From Clostridia bacterium (GTDB taxonomy: Bacteria; Bacillota_A; Clostridia; Oscillospirales; Acutalibacteraceae): a DNA stretch of 46,897 nt. The stretch covers positions 1 to 46,897 of the forward strand of contig JAILQN010000016.1 of NCBI GenBank assembly GCA_024699005.1. Direction: 5' to 3'. The notes under the pieces were generated by a model. It searched no databases. It was not told the origin of the DNA and worked only from the letters and a program-made list of their open reading frames with translations. The position numbers and the translations under genes were made by a program. This document shows positions 7,349-16,466 of this stretch, piece by piece (within the stretch, counting starts at the first letter, position 1; each line of letters begins with the position of its first letter).

Positions 7349-8083
7349 TTATGGATTACAAATACTACAAGGATCATAGCCTTGTTCAATCAGATGTTCT
7401 CTGGTCCCAGTATAATCTCTCCGATTCTTTTCTTTTATCTGCTTAACGCTTCTGCACCCTGGATCATGAAATTTTCTTGTATTTTCATTTACTACATACT
7501 CATGTATAATATCCTGTTTTGCAGCCTCAGTCTCAGGAGCCTTTGTCTCAGGAGCCTCTGTTTCCGGTGCTTTTGTCGTTTCGGCTTTTGTTTCGTGGAT
7601 CTTCGTTGTCTGAGCTTCTGTCGGAACGATTCTTTCAATTGGCTTCTCCGTTTCGGCAACGGATCCTGTTGATTTTTCTTTTGCTGCAACCTCTGCTGTT
7701 GTTGTTTCGGATTCAAATTTTATTATAATGTCTTCTTCCGTAGTCGACTCTGACCTGATCGTTCCGACGGTTTCCCGGTTTGCAGCCGGAACGGTTTTGG
7801 AACTTGTTTCCGTTTCTGCACTGCCCCTCGTAGTCTCCTCCCGGACCTCCTCAATCACAGATCCTGATGAGGACGGCTGAGAAACAGAATCTACGTTCAA
7901 CAAGCTTGCACCGCCGAAAATCAACAACGGCAGCCATATAACAGCAGCTATGACCCATTTTGCCGTCGTTGCCATTCTTGATCTGAATACCAAAACAGTT
8001 ATGGTTATCGGGAAAAACACGATCGCCAAAAGCAATATCAGACCTCTGAACAAATAACTGTTTCTTATATTGTTTTTTTTCAT
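7349..8083 (-). CDS. membrane-anchored protein with C-terminal Cys/His module
   Basis: No named function is recognised. Two hydrophobic helices (about residues 9-29 and 39-60) are followed by a low-complexity Thr/Glu/Ala-rich linker (about 120 residues, with ETKAPETEAPE repeats) and a compact end module: KFHDPGCRSVKQIKEKN, then YTGTREHLIEQGYDPCSICNP. The His-Pro-x-Cys plus CxxC layout suggests a small zinc site. Similar end modules occur on diverse Clostridia proteins, including secreted nucleases and competence-type proteins. The start at 8083 gives AAAGG suitable spacing; starts at 8089 or 8101 would overlap metH. It lies between metH and the isomerase gene without a clear functional link. 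Confidence 0.75.
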   Translation of the reverse strand: MKKNNIRNSYLFRGLILLLAIVFFPITITVLVFRSRMATTAKWVIAAVIWLPLLIFGGASLLNVDSVSQPSSSGSVIEEVREETTRGSAETETSSKTVPAANRETVGTIRSESTTEEDIIIKFESETTTAEVAAKEKSTGSVAETEKPIERIVPTEAQTTKIHETKAETTKAPETEAPETKAPETEAAKQDIIHEYVVNENTRKFHDPGCRSVKQIKEKNRRDYTGTREHLIEQGYDPCSICNP

Positions 8084-8093
8084 TGCCATACCT

Positions 8094-10505
8094 TTATCCA
8101 AACACCGTCTGCGCTATCTTCACAGACGCCATGGCGTCCTTTCCGTAATAATCCGCGCCTATCATATCGGCGTATTCCTGCGTAAGGACCGCTCCGCCGA
8201 CCATCACCGGAACGCCCGGGAGCTCTTTATGGACAAGCTCAACCGTTTCCTTCATAGCCGGCACCGTTGTAGTCATAAGTGCGGACAGCCCCACGATCCC
8301 GGCAGCATGCTTTTTCGCGGCTTCGACAACCTTTTCGGGCGGCACGTCCTTGCCGAGATCGATCACGGTGAAGCCGTAGTTTTCCAGCAGGACTTTCAGT
8401 ATATTCTTGCCTATATCATGGATATCGCCCTTTACGGTCGCAAGAATGATCCTTTTTGTATCATCGGGTTTTATGCCCGCTTCCGCCATCGTTTTTCTGA
8501 TCACGGCAAAAGCGCGGGTCGCCGCATCCGCGCTCATCAGAAGCTGCGGCAGGAACATGGTCTTCTTCTCAAAGCCCTCGCCCACTTCGTTCAGAGCCGG
8601 AACTATACTTCCGTTCACGATATCCAGCGGTTCTTTTATTCTGAGCATTTCGGCGGTGATTGCCGCGGTTTTGTCCTTCAGCCCTTTTATGATCGCAGAC
8701 TTTAAATCCTGCGATTCAACGTCTGTATTATTACTGCTCTGCGCCTTGGAACTTGGAACATGGAACCTGGAAACGTCTTCAAGCCCGGAGGCGTAATCGA
8801 TATAATCAGCAGCGCCGGCGTCATTATCACTCAAAGCGCAGAAGGCTTTGAAAGCCTTTATCATCTCGTCTGAAAAGGGATTGATTATGGCGGCGTCAAG
8901 CCCCGCTGTCAGAGCCATTGTAAAGAATACAGCGTTTATTATGTCGCGCCGCGGCAGACCGAAAGATACGTTTGACACGCCGAGGCTTGTAAGTCCGCCG
9001 TATTCGGATTTTATCCGCCGGACAGTCCCGATCGTTGTCAAAGCCGCGTTCGGATCGGACGAAACTGACAGACAAAGCGGATCGATAATGATATCGGACC
9101 GGCTTATACCGTATCCGTCGGCCTCCGCGTATATCCTGCGGGCAATCTCCAGCCTGCCTTCGACAGTATCCGGTATGCCGTTTTCATCCAGGGTAAGTCC
9201 TATCACGACTCCGCCGTACTTTGCCTGAAGCGGGAACACGACATCCATTACCTCTTTCTTTCCGTTGACGGAATTTATAAGCGGTTTGCCGTTATAGAGC
9301 CGCATCGCGCGCTCCAGCGCGACGGTATCTGAGGTATCTATGCAAAGCGGAAGCGGAAGAACGCTCTGAAGCTCGGTAACAGCCTCCTCCATCATCTCCG
9401 GTTCATCTATCTCCGGGAGCCCCACGTTGACGTCCAGAATATCCGCGCCGGCGTCAGCCTGATCCATACCCTCGTCTATGATATAATCGATATCATGATT
9501 TCTCAGCGCCTCTTTGAACGCCTTCCTGCCAGTGGGATTGATCCTCTCTCCTATAAGTACGGGCTTGCCGCCGAAATACACCGCGCGGCTGTAGGAGGTA
9601 ACCACAGACAAATCCCGCTGTCTGACCGGCAGAGGCTCGATATCCTTCGTCTTTTCGACCAGAGCCCTTATGTAGTCGGGAGTCGTACCGCAGCAGCCGC
9701 CCAGGATGCTGCCGCCAGAGGCAGCAATCTTTGTCATCTGAGAGGCAAAATCATCGGGAGTAACATCATAGATCAGCCTGCCGCCCTCGTTCCTCGGTAG
9801 CCCTGCGTTAGGTTTGAATATCAGCGGACGGCTTGCAACGGCATATAAGCCGGGGCAGAGCTCCGCTATCTGATCCGGTCCCGCAGAGCAATTCATGCCG
9901 TAAGCCGAGACCCCGAGTCCCTCGAGAACAGCGGCCATGACTTCCGGAGTCGCGCCTGTCATCAGTTTGCCCTTGCCGTCGTAAACGTTTGAGCAGAGAA
10001 CCGGAAGTTTCGATTGTTCTTTGGCAGCAAGAACGGCGGCTTTTGTCTCACGGCTGTCGGTCATGGTCTCGATGAATATCAGATCGACGCCCGCTTTCAC
10101 GCCGGCGCGTACGGTCTCGGCAAAAAGAGATACGGCTTCCTCAAAGTCAAAATCGCCGAAGGGGGCAAGCATCTTCCCGGTGGGACCGATATCCAGCGCC
10201 ACTCGTTTTTGCCGGCCGTGCTTAATAACCGCCGCGCGGGCGTTCTCCACCGCAGCCGAGACTATCTCACCGACAGACGGAGTCCCGTATTTATCGCCGA
10301 ATTTATGCGCATAAGCGCCGAAGGTGTTTGTAAGGATGATATCACTGCCGGCGTCCAGATACTCATAATGCACCTCGGTAATGATATCGGGGTGATCCAT
10401 ATTCCACATTTCGGGCAGTTCTCCGGGTCTCAGTCCCCTCGCCTGCAGCATGGTGCCCATAGCACCGTCAAGGTATGTGAATCCGGTGTTAAGTTCAGAG
10501 TTCAT
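8094..10505 (-). CDS. metH: cobalamin-dependent methionine synthase (three-domain form)
   Basis: MetH moves the methyl group of methyltetrahydrofolate to homocysteine through cobalamin. In the 803 residues the homocysteine-binding barrel comes first (about 1-300; YLDGAMGTML, the zinc cysteines in MNCSAGP and LGGCCGTTP). The pterin-binding barrel follows (about 310-570; GERINPTGRKAFKEAL), then the B12 cap and Rossmann domain (about 590-803; GDIHDIGKN with the cobalt-binding His). The C-terminal SAM-binding reactivation domain is absent, as in many Firmicutes. A heptanucleotide array at 8747-8774 encodes part of the linker between the pterin and B12 domains. The ATG and first codons (MNSEL) lie in another array, and no clear Shine-Dalgarno is seen. 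metF lies 10 bases upstream and supplies the methyl-THF. Confidence 0.96.
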   Translation of the reverse strand: MNSELNTGFTYLDGAMGTMLQARGLRPGELPEMWNMDHPDIITEVHYEYLDAGSDIILTNTFGAYAHKFGDKYGTPSVGEIVSAAVENARAAVIKHGRQKRVALDIGPTGKMLAPFGDFDFEEAVSLFAETVRAGVKAGVDLIFIETMTDSRETKAAVLAAKEQSKLPVLCSNVYDGKGKLMTGATPEVMAAVLEGLGVSAYGMNCSAGPDQIAELCPGLYAVASRPLIFKPNAGLPRNEGGRLIYDVTPDDFASQMTKIAASGGSILGGCCGTTPDYIRALVEKTKDIEPLPVRQRDLSVVTSYSRAVYFGGKPVLIGERINPTGRKAFKEALRNHDIDYIIDEGMDQADAGADILDVNVGLPEIDEPEMMEEAVTELQSVLPLPLCIDTSDTVALERAMRLYNGKPLINSVNGKKEVMDVVFPLQAKYGGVVIGLTLDENGIPDTVEGRLEIARRIYAEADGYGISRSDIIIDPLCLSVSSDPNAALTTIGTVRRIKSEYGGLTSLGVSNVSFGLPRRDIINAVFFTMALTAGLDAAIINPFSDEMIKAFKAFCALSDNDAGAADYIDYASGLEDVSRFHVPSSKAQSSNNTDVESQDLKSAIIKGLKDKTAAITAEMLRIKEPLDIVNGSIVPALNEVGEGFEKKTMFLPQLLMSADAATRAFAVIRKTMAEAGIKPDDTKRIILATVKGDIHDIGKNILKVLLENYGFTVIDLGKDVPPEKVVEAAKKHAAGIVGLSALMTTTVPAMKETVELVHKELPGVPVMVGGAVLTQEYADMIGADYYGKDAMASVKIAQTVFG
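8747..8774. repeat. heptanucleotide array inside metH
   Basis: Four consecutive units TGGAACT, TGGAACA, TGGAACC, TGGAAAC (first at 8747) lie in the part of metH that encodes the interdomain linker near residues 578-587. It is the same word as the GTTCCxx array at 5931 read on the other strand. Confidence 0.85.
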
Positions 10506-10533
10506 AGTTCAGAGTTCAAAGTTCAGAGTTTAC
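10492..10533. repeat. heptanucleotide array spanning the metF-metH junction
   Basis: Six consecutive AGTTCAx/AGTTTAC units (10492, 10499, 10506, 10513, 10520, 10527). On the minus strand they provide the last codons and stop of metF and the ATG and first codons of metH. Both proteins therefore carry the same peptide, NSEL, at the end of MetF and at the start of MetH. Confidence 0.92.
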
Positions 10534-11388
10534 TATATTTGATAAGTTGCTCATTATTGCGGAGGCGACTTCCGGGTCGTTCATAGTGTAAACGTGGACG
10601 TGATTGATGCCGTTGGCGAACAGGTCTATTATCTGATCCGTGGCGTAGGCTATCCCCGCCTGCTTCATAGCCCGCTCGTCGGAGCCGAAACGGTCCACAA
10701 GGGCTATGAACCTGCGGGGCAGGAACGCCTGCGAAAGATCGTTTATCCGCGCAAGCTGTTTTGCTCTGGTAACAGGCATGATCCCCGGCAGCACCGGCAC
10801 GTTAACTCCCGCACCGAGCAGCTTATACATAAAGTTGAAAAACAGATTGTTGTCAAAAAACATCTGGGTGGTCAGGAAATCCACCCCGGCGTCCGCCTTG
10901 CGGCGCAGCATCTCTATATCCTTCGCCACGCTCTCGCTCTCCGGATGACATTCCGGATAGCAAGCGCCTCCTATGCAGAAACCGACTTTGCCGCGTATAT
11001 GACTCACCAGCTCGTCAGCGTGCGAAAAAGCCTGCGCTGATTTGTCGATATCCTCGCGCATATCGCCCCTGAGCGCCATGATATTCTCAAATCCGTGTTC
11101 AGTCATGGCGTCAAGCTGCCTGTCGATATCGGGAAGCGAAGCCCCGACGCAGGTCAGATGAGGCAGAACCTCCGTGCCTGTATCGGTTTTTATGGCTTTC
11201 GCCAGGGCGAGAGTGTAGGCGTCTGTAGTGCCCCCTGCACCGTATGTAACGCTGACGAAAGACGGCTTCAGCGCGGCTATCGCCTCGCACGCTCCGCGAA
11301 CGGATTCAAAGCTGCCCGCTTTCTTAGGAGGGAACACCTCAAAGGACAGTCCCGGAGAAGTCGATTTCAGTATTTCGGAGATTTTCAT
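10516..11388 (-). CDS. metF: methylenetetrahydrofolate reductase
   Basis: MetF reduces 5,10-methylene-THF to 5-methyl-THF, the methyl donor used by MetH. The 290-residue TIM-barrel protein shows FEVFPPKKAGS near the N-terminus, VSVTYGAGGTT, a HLTCVGAS segment, the LRGD motif near residue 103, and DFLTTQMFFDN with the flavin-site region. Length is standard. It starts at an ATG with AAGGT upstream and a candidate promoter. The final residues (NSEL) come from the heptanucleotide array that continues into metH. The two genes form a methyl-branch operon for methionine synthesis. Confidence 0.96.
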   Translation of the reverse strand: MKISEILKSTSPGLSFEVFPPKKAGSFESVRGACEAIAALKPSFVSVTYGAGGTTDAYTLALAKAIKTDTGTEVLPHLTCVGASLPDIDRQLDAMTEHGFENIMALRGDMREDIDKSAQAFSHADELVSHIRGKVGFCIGGACYPECHPESESVAKDIEMLRRKADAGVDFLTTQMFFDNNLFFNFMYKLLGAGVNVPVLPGIMPVTRAKQLARINDLSQAFLPRRFIALVDRFGSDERAMKQAGIAYATDQIIDLFANGINHVHVYTMNDPEVASAIMSNLSNIVNSEL

Positions 11389-11424
11389 ATAGTTATACCT
11401 TGTCTGTAAATTCTTCCATGTTGA

Positions 11425-11454
11425 ATGATAACATATTTCCGATATGATTGTAAA
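11425..11454 (-). promoter_or_regulatory. candidate promoter of metF
   Basis: On the minus strand TTTACA (complement of 11449-11454), an 18-bp spacer and TATCAT (complement of 11425-11430) lie about 37 bp before the metF ATG. The leader is too short for a SAM riboswitch. Confidence 0.55.
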
Positions 11455-11471
11455 GCGTTTTCCGATTAAGG

Positions 11472-11500
11472 TTGAAATTTTATTTTATATCTGTTACAAT
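11472..11500 (+). promoter_or_regulatory. promoter of the EEP-fold hydrolase gene
   Basis: TTGAAA (11472-11477), 17 bp, and TACAAT (11495-11500) preceded by TG one base away (extended -10). It lies 16 bp before the chosen ATG, so the leader is very short. It is back to back with the metF promoter. Confidence 0.65.
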
Positions 11501-11516
11501 AATCAAGGTGATCATA

Positions 11517-12608
11517 ATGAAGATAAAATCGGTTATTATGTTTTTACTTTGCGTATCGCTGTTATCGCTTTCCTGCGCCGTGCCCGCGACCGCCTCCGGT
11601 AGCGAAACGTACGGAACACTCGACCTTATGACCTACAACGTATCGGGCGTACCGGTTCTGGGCGACACGCATTCATCCCAGCGAAAGGCGATCGGCGGCT
11701 CAAGGATGGGAAAAATCGGCGAGGTCCTCACCGGCGAAGATCCGGACCTTGTTGCGGTTGAGGAGGATTTCTCCTTCCATGACGCTCTTTCCGCCGCGAT
11801 GAGCGCTTTTGAATATCAGTCCTATCCCATAGCCGGACTTTTCGGCGGAGACGGTCTGAACGTTTTCTCGAAATATCCTATCTATAATACCGTCCGTACA
11901 CCCTGGCGGATCATGTACGGCGTGCTTTCCGGAGCCTGCGACCGTCTGGCGGAAAAAGGCATCCTTTCCTTCACCATGGAACCCGCTCCGGGCGTTTACA
12001 TAGATTTTTACGTTATTCACGCTGACTGCGGACACGGCGTAGATTACAAATCCATCGACACCAGACGCGACAACTTTATCCAGCTTCGCGAAATGATAGA
12101 GCAAAACTCCGCAGACAGAGCTGTTATCGTGATGGGCGATTTCAATTCCCAGTACGACCGCGAGGAGCGCGACGACCTTTACGGCACGTTTGTCGCGCCG
12201 ACGGGCCTGAAGGACGTATGGGCTGAACTTGAGAACGGCGGCAATTATGTATTCAAAGACAGGGATACCTGGACGCCGGACATCCCGGAATCACTTGACA
12301 AAGTGATGTACCGCGACGGCGGAGGCGTGACCTTTGCGCCCGTTGAAATATCTCATTACAATATCACCGACGAAAACGGCGAGACTTACTCCGACCACAG
12401 AGCGACAAGAGCCGTGCTGACGTTCACCGCAGACGGTGCCTCTCCCGCTCCAGCCGGGCTCATAAAACCCGTACCTGTATCAAAAACGCAATATTTCATA
12501 AACGAATTCAAAGGCTTTATAAGAGCGCTGACGCTTGCCCTGACTCACCTTTACGAAATACCCTATCCCTACGAGCTTTATCAGAAGATCACGGGAACAA
12601 GACTATAA
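11517..12608 (+). CDS. secreted endonuclease/exonuclease/phosphatase-fold hydrolase
   Basis: A member of the EEP superfamily (DNase I, sphingomyelinase and inositol-phosphatase fold). An N-terminal signal peptide runs to about residue 28 (hydrophobic FLLCVSLLSLSCAVPATASG). Catalytic motifs are visible: LMTYNVSG, VAVEEDF with the metal-binding Glu, VIVMGDFNSQYD and the terminal YSDHRATRAV with the catalytic His. The start at 11517 is preferred because AAGGTGATC precedes it; a TTG 45 bases upstream coincides with the -35 box. The protein is 363 residues with a hydrophilic tail after about residue 315. The substrate (nucleic acid, lipid head group or other phosphodiester) is not evident. Confidence 0.87.
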   Translation: MKIKSVIMFLLCVSLLSLSCAVPATASGSETYGTLDLMTYNVSGVPVLGDTHSSQRKAIGGSRMGKIGEVLTGEDPDLVAVEEDFSFHDALSAAMSAFEYQSYPIAGLFGGDGLNVFSKYPIYNTVRTPWRIMYGVLSGACDRLAEKGILSFTMEPAPGVYIDFYVIHADCGHGVDYKSIDTRRDNFIQLREMIEQNSADRAVIVMGDFNSQYDREERDDLYGTFVAPTGLKDVWAELENGGNYVFKDRDTWTPDIPESLDKVMYRDGGGVTFAPVEISHYNITDENGETYSDHRATRAVLTFTADGASPAPAGLIKPVPVSKTQYFINEFKGFIRALTLALTHLYEIPYPYELYQKITGTRL

Positions 12609-12622
12609 GGAGATCTGACAAT

Positions 12623-13189
12623 ATGACCGAGGAACACGTATTCAAAAGATCGTCCGTCGGTGGCTTTAACCGAGCTGACGTCATAAGCTATATCGAGCAG
12701 CGCGAAAATGAACTTTCGGCGCAGAAGGCAAAAGCGGAAGAGCTTCAGACAAAGATCGAAGAGCTCGAGGGCAAACTCAGCGAGCAGAGCAGGGAAAACG
12801 AAGATAAAATAAAAGAACTCGAAAGCGAGAACGAGAGACTCAGGGCCGAGCTTGAAGCAAAAACCGAAGAGCTCAAGAGCGAAAGCGAAGAGGCAAAGAT
12901 CGGCAAAGCGATCATCGACGTGCGCCGTTACTCCGACGGGCTCCTGCACGAGACGACCGATAAGATCAACGCCGCCGCAGAGGAAACCGACAAGGTGGTT
13001 TCCTCAACCCTCGCAAGACTTGACAATATGCGGGACGAGCTTGAGACGTTCGGTTCCAGGCTCGGTGCGGAATTCGACAATCTCATATCCGACTGCGACG
13101 ATCTGTCCGGCGATCTGAAACGGAAGACCGGCAGTCTCCGACTCAATTTCAAGGCGGTCGCAAAAAAACTGAATGCAGAAGATGACTGA
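12623..13189 (+). CDS. DivIVA-like coiled-coil protein
   Basis: A 188-residue cytoplasmic protein. The N-terminal FKRSSVGGFNRADVISYIE resembles the start of DivIVA/GpsB-like and related Clostridia proteins, which act as membrane-curvature or division scaffolds. From about residue 25 to 90 it is a Glu/Lys-rich coiled coil (KAEELQTKIEELEGKL and so on). A second helical part follows (about 95-185), with ETDKVVSSTLARLDNM. AAGGAG precedes the ATG. It follows the EEP gene by 14 bases and overlaps pcrA by 17, so it is in the same transcript. A division or envelope role is suggested only by the N-terminal motif. Confidence 0.75.
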   Translation: MTEEHVFKRSSVGGFNRADVISYIEQRENELSAQKAKAEELQTKIEELEGKLSEQSRENEDKIKELESENERLRAELEAKTEELKSESEEAKIGKAIIDVRRYSDGLLHETTDKINAAAEETDKVVSSTLARLDNMRDELETFGSRLGAEFDNLISDCDDLSGDLKRKTGSLRLNFKAVAKKLNAEDD

Positions 13190-15605
13190 AAACCTTACAG
13201 AACTCAGAAACAAAGTCATACGCCGCAGATATAAAAATCTGAACGAACCGCAATTCAAAGCGGCTACCCACACCGAGGGGCCGCTTTTGATTTTAGCGGG
13301 AGCGGGAAGCGGAAAGACCACCGTACTTGTGAACCGGATCGCTTACCTGCTCGAATTCGGCAGCGCTTATAATTCGGACGTATTCATAAATGAGCCCGAC
13401 GCTGAGACGGTCGGCCTTATGAAGAGTTATATCAACGGGGACAACGAGGTATTCCCGATTCTCTCAGCGCGTCTTCGGGTCGATACGCCCCGTCCCTGGG
13501 AGATACGGGCGATCACCTTTACAAACAAGGCCGCAAACGAACTGAAGGACAGAATAATCGCCCGTCTGGGCGAAGAAGGCGGAGATATCTGGGCGAGCAC
13601 ATTCCACTCCGCCTGCGTGCGTATCCTGCGCCGTTGGGCGGACAGGATAGGTTATTCCTCCCATTTCACGATCTACGACACGGACGATTCCAAAAGAGTC
13701 ATAAAGGAGTGCCAGAAGCTCCTTAGCATCGACGAAAAGCTTCTGCCGGCAAAGGTCTGTCTCGCGGAGATCAGCTCTGCGAAAAACAAACTTCTGACGG
13801 CGGACGCGTATCTCGACAAATATCAGAACGACGCCCGGCGTGCGCTTTTAGGCGCGGTCTACAAAAAGTATTCCGAGATTGTGCGTTCCGCCGACGCCAT
13901 GGACTTTGACGATATCATCAACAATACCGTCACGCTGCTTCAGAAGAACACCGACGTGCTGGAGCATTACGCGAGGCAGTTCAGATATGTCATGGTGGAC
14001 GAGTATCAGGACACCAATCTGTCGCAGTACATGCTGACTGCGCTTCTGGCGTCCGGCAGCGGCAATCTGTGCGTCGTGGGCGACGACGACCAGAGCATCT
14101 ACAAATTCCGCGGAGCGACGATCGAAAATATACTGAAATTCGAGATCAACTTCCCCGGCGCGGAGGTCATAAAATTAGAGCGGAACTACCGGTCCACCGG
14201 CAACATACTGGATGCGGCAAACGGAGTTATCGCCAATAATTCCGAGCGCAAGGGCAAGACCCTGATCACCGCAAACCCGAGAGGCGACAAAGTGACCCTC
14301 TGCGAATGTGACAGCGACTTTGACGAGGCGGAGTATATCGCGGACAAGATCGTTGAGCTTTCCGCGGACAGACAGATGAGCGACTTTGCCGTCCTGTACA
14401 GGATGAACGCCCAGTCAAACCTTATAGAACGCGCCCTGGTGAAACGGGCCATAGCCTACAGGATCATCGGCGGCCATAAATTCTACGACCGCAAGGAAAT
14501 AAAGGATATGACCGCGTATCTGGCCGTCGCCTGCAATCCTGCGGATAACGTCCGCCTGAGAAGGATCATAAACGAACCTAAACGCGGAATAGGAGAAGCG
14601 ACTCTCAATAACGCGCAGAAAATAGCGGACGCGCTCTCCTTACCGCTGTTCGAGGTCATCAGAAACGCGCAGGACTACCCCGTTCTGGCAAGAGCGGCGT
14701 CAAAGCTGACCTCGTTCGCGGATATGATTATCGGGATAAACAGAAGGAAAGACGATATCACCGCAAACGCATTGTTCAACCTGATACTGGAAAAGACCCA
14801 TTATATCGAATACCTCGCAGAGGACAAAGCCACTTTTGAAGACAGAAGCGAAAATATAAATCAGCTTGCCGCAAACATCTCCCTGTTTGAACAGGAGAAT
14901 CCGGACGATCCGTCGATCGATTCCTTCCTGGAGGAAGTCGCGCTCATGACGGATATAGACAATTATAATTCCGACGCGGACGCAGTGGTGCTTATGACCC
15001 TGCATTCCGCGAAGGGCCTGGAATTCCCGGTCGTGTTCATCCCCGGCATGGAGAACGGCATCTTCCCGGGAGTCCAGTCTCTTATGAGCAGGAGCGAGCT
15101 GGAGGAAGAACGCAGGCTCTGTTACGTCGGCATCACAAGAGCGAAGGAAAAACTCTTTATAGTCCGCGCAAGGTCCCGGCAGATGTTCGGGCAGACCATG
15201 CGCAATCCGCCTTCGGTATTCCTGGAAGAGATCCCGCCCGAGGTCACAGAGGATGAGGAACGGTCAGATTCCTGGTCGTTTTACGGCAGAGGCTTCACAA
15301 GCGCTTATACCAGCACTGTCAGTTCAGGTCCGGAGTTCGGAGTCAGGAGTCCGAAGCATAAAGGTTCCCGTCTGTTAAATAATACTCAAAACTCAAAACC
15401 CGGAACTCAGAACTCCCACCAAGCCGCGGGACTGACCGAGTTTTCCGTCGGGCAAAGAGTTCGTCACAAAAAATTCGGCGAGGGCACGGTGCTGTCCTTC
15501 GGCGCGATGGGAAACGACGTCCTTGTCGAGGTGGCGTTTGACGAATACGGAACAAAAAAACTTATGGCAAAATTCGCCGGACTCAAGGACGCGGCTGACA
15601 GCTGA
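13173..15605 (+). CDS. pcrA: ATP-dependent DNA helicase PcrA/UvrD
   Basis: A superfamily 1A 3'-5' helicase used in repair and in clearing replication-transcription conflicts. Visible motifs: LNEPQFKAA (Q motif), GAGSGKTT (Walker A), AITFTNKAANELKDR (Ia), DEYQDTN (Walker B), VVGDDDQSIYKFRGA (III), TLHSAKGLEFPVVF (V) and VGITRAKEKL (VI). A roughly 45-residue insert lies between motifs I and Ia. The C-terminal VGQRVRHKKFGEGTVLSF module is the tudor-like RNA-polymerase-contact domain. The linker before it (about residues 715-749) is encoded by two opposed heptanucleotide arms. The start could also be the ATG at 13182; neither has a clear ribosome site. At 810 residues it is longer than typical PcrA (about 740). 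Confidence 0.95.
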   Translation: MQKMTENLTELRNKVIRRRYKNLNEPQFKAATHTEGPLLILAGAGSGKTTVLVNRIAYLLEFGSAYNSDVFINEPDAETVGLMKSYINGDNEVFPILSARLRVDTPRPWEIRAITFTNKAANELKDRIIARLGEEGGDIWASTFHSACVRILRRWADRIGYSSHFTIYDTDDSKRVIKECQKLLSIDEKLLPAKVCLAEISSAKNKLLTADAYLDKYQNDARRALLGAVYKKYSEIVRSADAMDFDDIINNTVTLLQKNTDVLEHYARQFRYVMVDEYQDTNLSQYMLTALLASGSGNLCVVGDDDQSIYKFRGATIENILKFEINFPGAEVIKLERNYRSTGNILDAANGVIANNSERKGKTLITANPRGDKVTLCECDSDFDEAEYIADKIVELSADRQMSDFAVLYRMNAQSNLIERALVKRAIAYRIIGGHKFYDRKEIKDMTAYLAVACNPADNVRLRRIINEPKRGIGEATLNNAQKIADALSLPLFEVIRNAQDYPVLARAASKLTSFADMIIGINRRKDDITANALFNLILEKTHYIEYLAEDKATFEDRSENINQLAANISLFEQENPDDPSIDSFLEEVALMTDIDNYNSDADAVVLMTLHSAKGLEFPVVFIPGMENGIFPGVQSLMSRSELEEERRLCYVGITRAKEKLFIVRARSRQMFGQTMRNPPSVFLEEIPPEVTEDEERSDSWSFYGRGFTSAYTSTVSSGPEFGVRSPKHKGSRLLNNTQNSKPGTQNSHQAAGLTEFSVGQRVRHKKFGEGTVLSFGAMGNDVLVEVAFDEYGTKKLMAKFAGLKDAADS
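15317..15418. repeat. two opposed heptanucleotide arms inside pcrA
   Basis: The first arm (core 15324-15358) has units such as CGGAGTT, CGGAGTC and AGGAGTC. The second (15384-15418) has five units: ACTCAAA twice, ACCCGGA, ACTCAGA, ACTCCCA. The ACTC words of the second arm are the complement of the GAGT words of the first, so the arms are inverted. They encode the linker before the C-terminal domain. Confidence 0.85.
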
Positions 15606-15620
15606 AAAGGAGGATATATT

Positions 15621-16466
15621 ATGAAAACACTCGGTTTTTACAACGGCAGATTCGACGAACTCGAGAATATGACCATCCCGATGACCGACAGGGTCTGCTG
15701 GTTCGGAGACGGCTGTTTTGACACCACGTATTCCAGGAATTATATAATCCATAACATTGACGAGCATGTGGACAGATTCTTTCGCAGCGCGGGTCTTATC
15801 GACCTTAAGATCCCCTATTCCCAGGAAGAATTCAAGGAGCTTCTCCGCACGCTTGTCCGTCATATGGATACAGATGAGAATTTCGTCTATTTCCAGGCAA
15901 CGCGAGGCGGCTACGGTCCCAGAAGCCATACCTACGATCCCGCCGTCCCGCCCAACATCTGGGTGGTATTCAACCCCCGCACAGTACGCCCGATCGACAC
16001 GAAGTTCAGGCTTATAACAATGCCGGACACCCGCGCCCTTACCTGCCATATCAAATCGCTCAATCTGCTGCCGGCGGTCCTCGGGATGCAGGCGGCGCAG
16101 ATTGCCGGCTGCGACGAAGTCATTTTCCACCGCGACGGCAGGGTCACAGAGTGCGCTCACTCCAACGTAAACATCATAAGGAACAATACCCTTATAACCG
16201 CCCCGACGGATAACCTGATCTTATCGGGGATCGCCCGCCGCAATCTCCTCAATAAATGCCATGAACTGGGCTACGCCGTCAGCGAGACTCCCTTCACGGT
16301 CGACGACCTTTTCACGGCGGACGAGGTCGTGATATCCTCCTCCGGTTCCTTCGCTTTGCAGGCTGTGGAGATCGACGGCAGACCCGTGGGCGGAAAGGCT
16401 TATGACATGCTGCACGATATACAGCAGAGTCTTCTGAAGGATTATCTCAGGGAGACGGATATATGA
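15621..16466 (+). CDS. dat: D-amino acid aminotransferase (class IV)
   Basis: A PLP enzyme of fold type IV that interconverts D-alanine and D-glutamate with their keto acids. The Schiff-base lysine is K145 in CHIKSLNLL. Other family marks are FYNGRFDE at the start, FGDGCFDTTY, and VTECAHSNVNII, the region that in the family binds the cofactor phosphate. The length of 281 matches Bacillus-type D-alanine transaminases rather than the branched-chain enzymes (about 300-360). AAGGAGG precedes the ATG. Its stop overlaps the start of alr by four bases (ATGA), so racemase and transaminase are made together and can supply D-Ala and D-Glu for peptidoglycan. Confidence 0.9.
   Translation: MKTLGFYNGRFDELENMTIPMTDRVCWFGDGCFDTTYSRNYIIHNIDEHVDRFFRSAGLIDLKIPYSQEEFKELLRTLVRHMDTDENFVYFQATRGGYGPRSHTYDPAVPPNIWVVFNPRTVRPIDTKFRLITMPDTRALTCHIKSLNLLPAVLGMQAAQIAGCDEVIFHRDGRVTECAHSNVNIIRNNTLITAPTDNLILSGIARRNLLNKCHELGYAVSETPFTVDDLFTADEVVISSSGSFALQAVEIDGRPVGGKAYDMLHDIQQSLLKDYLRETDI

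Noticed and set aside
11389..11516. SAM or cobalamin riboswitch before metF-metH
   Set aside because: The leader is under 85 bases, a promoter sits close to the start, and none of the conserved riboswitch cores can be seen.
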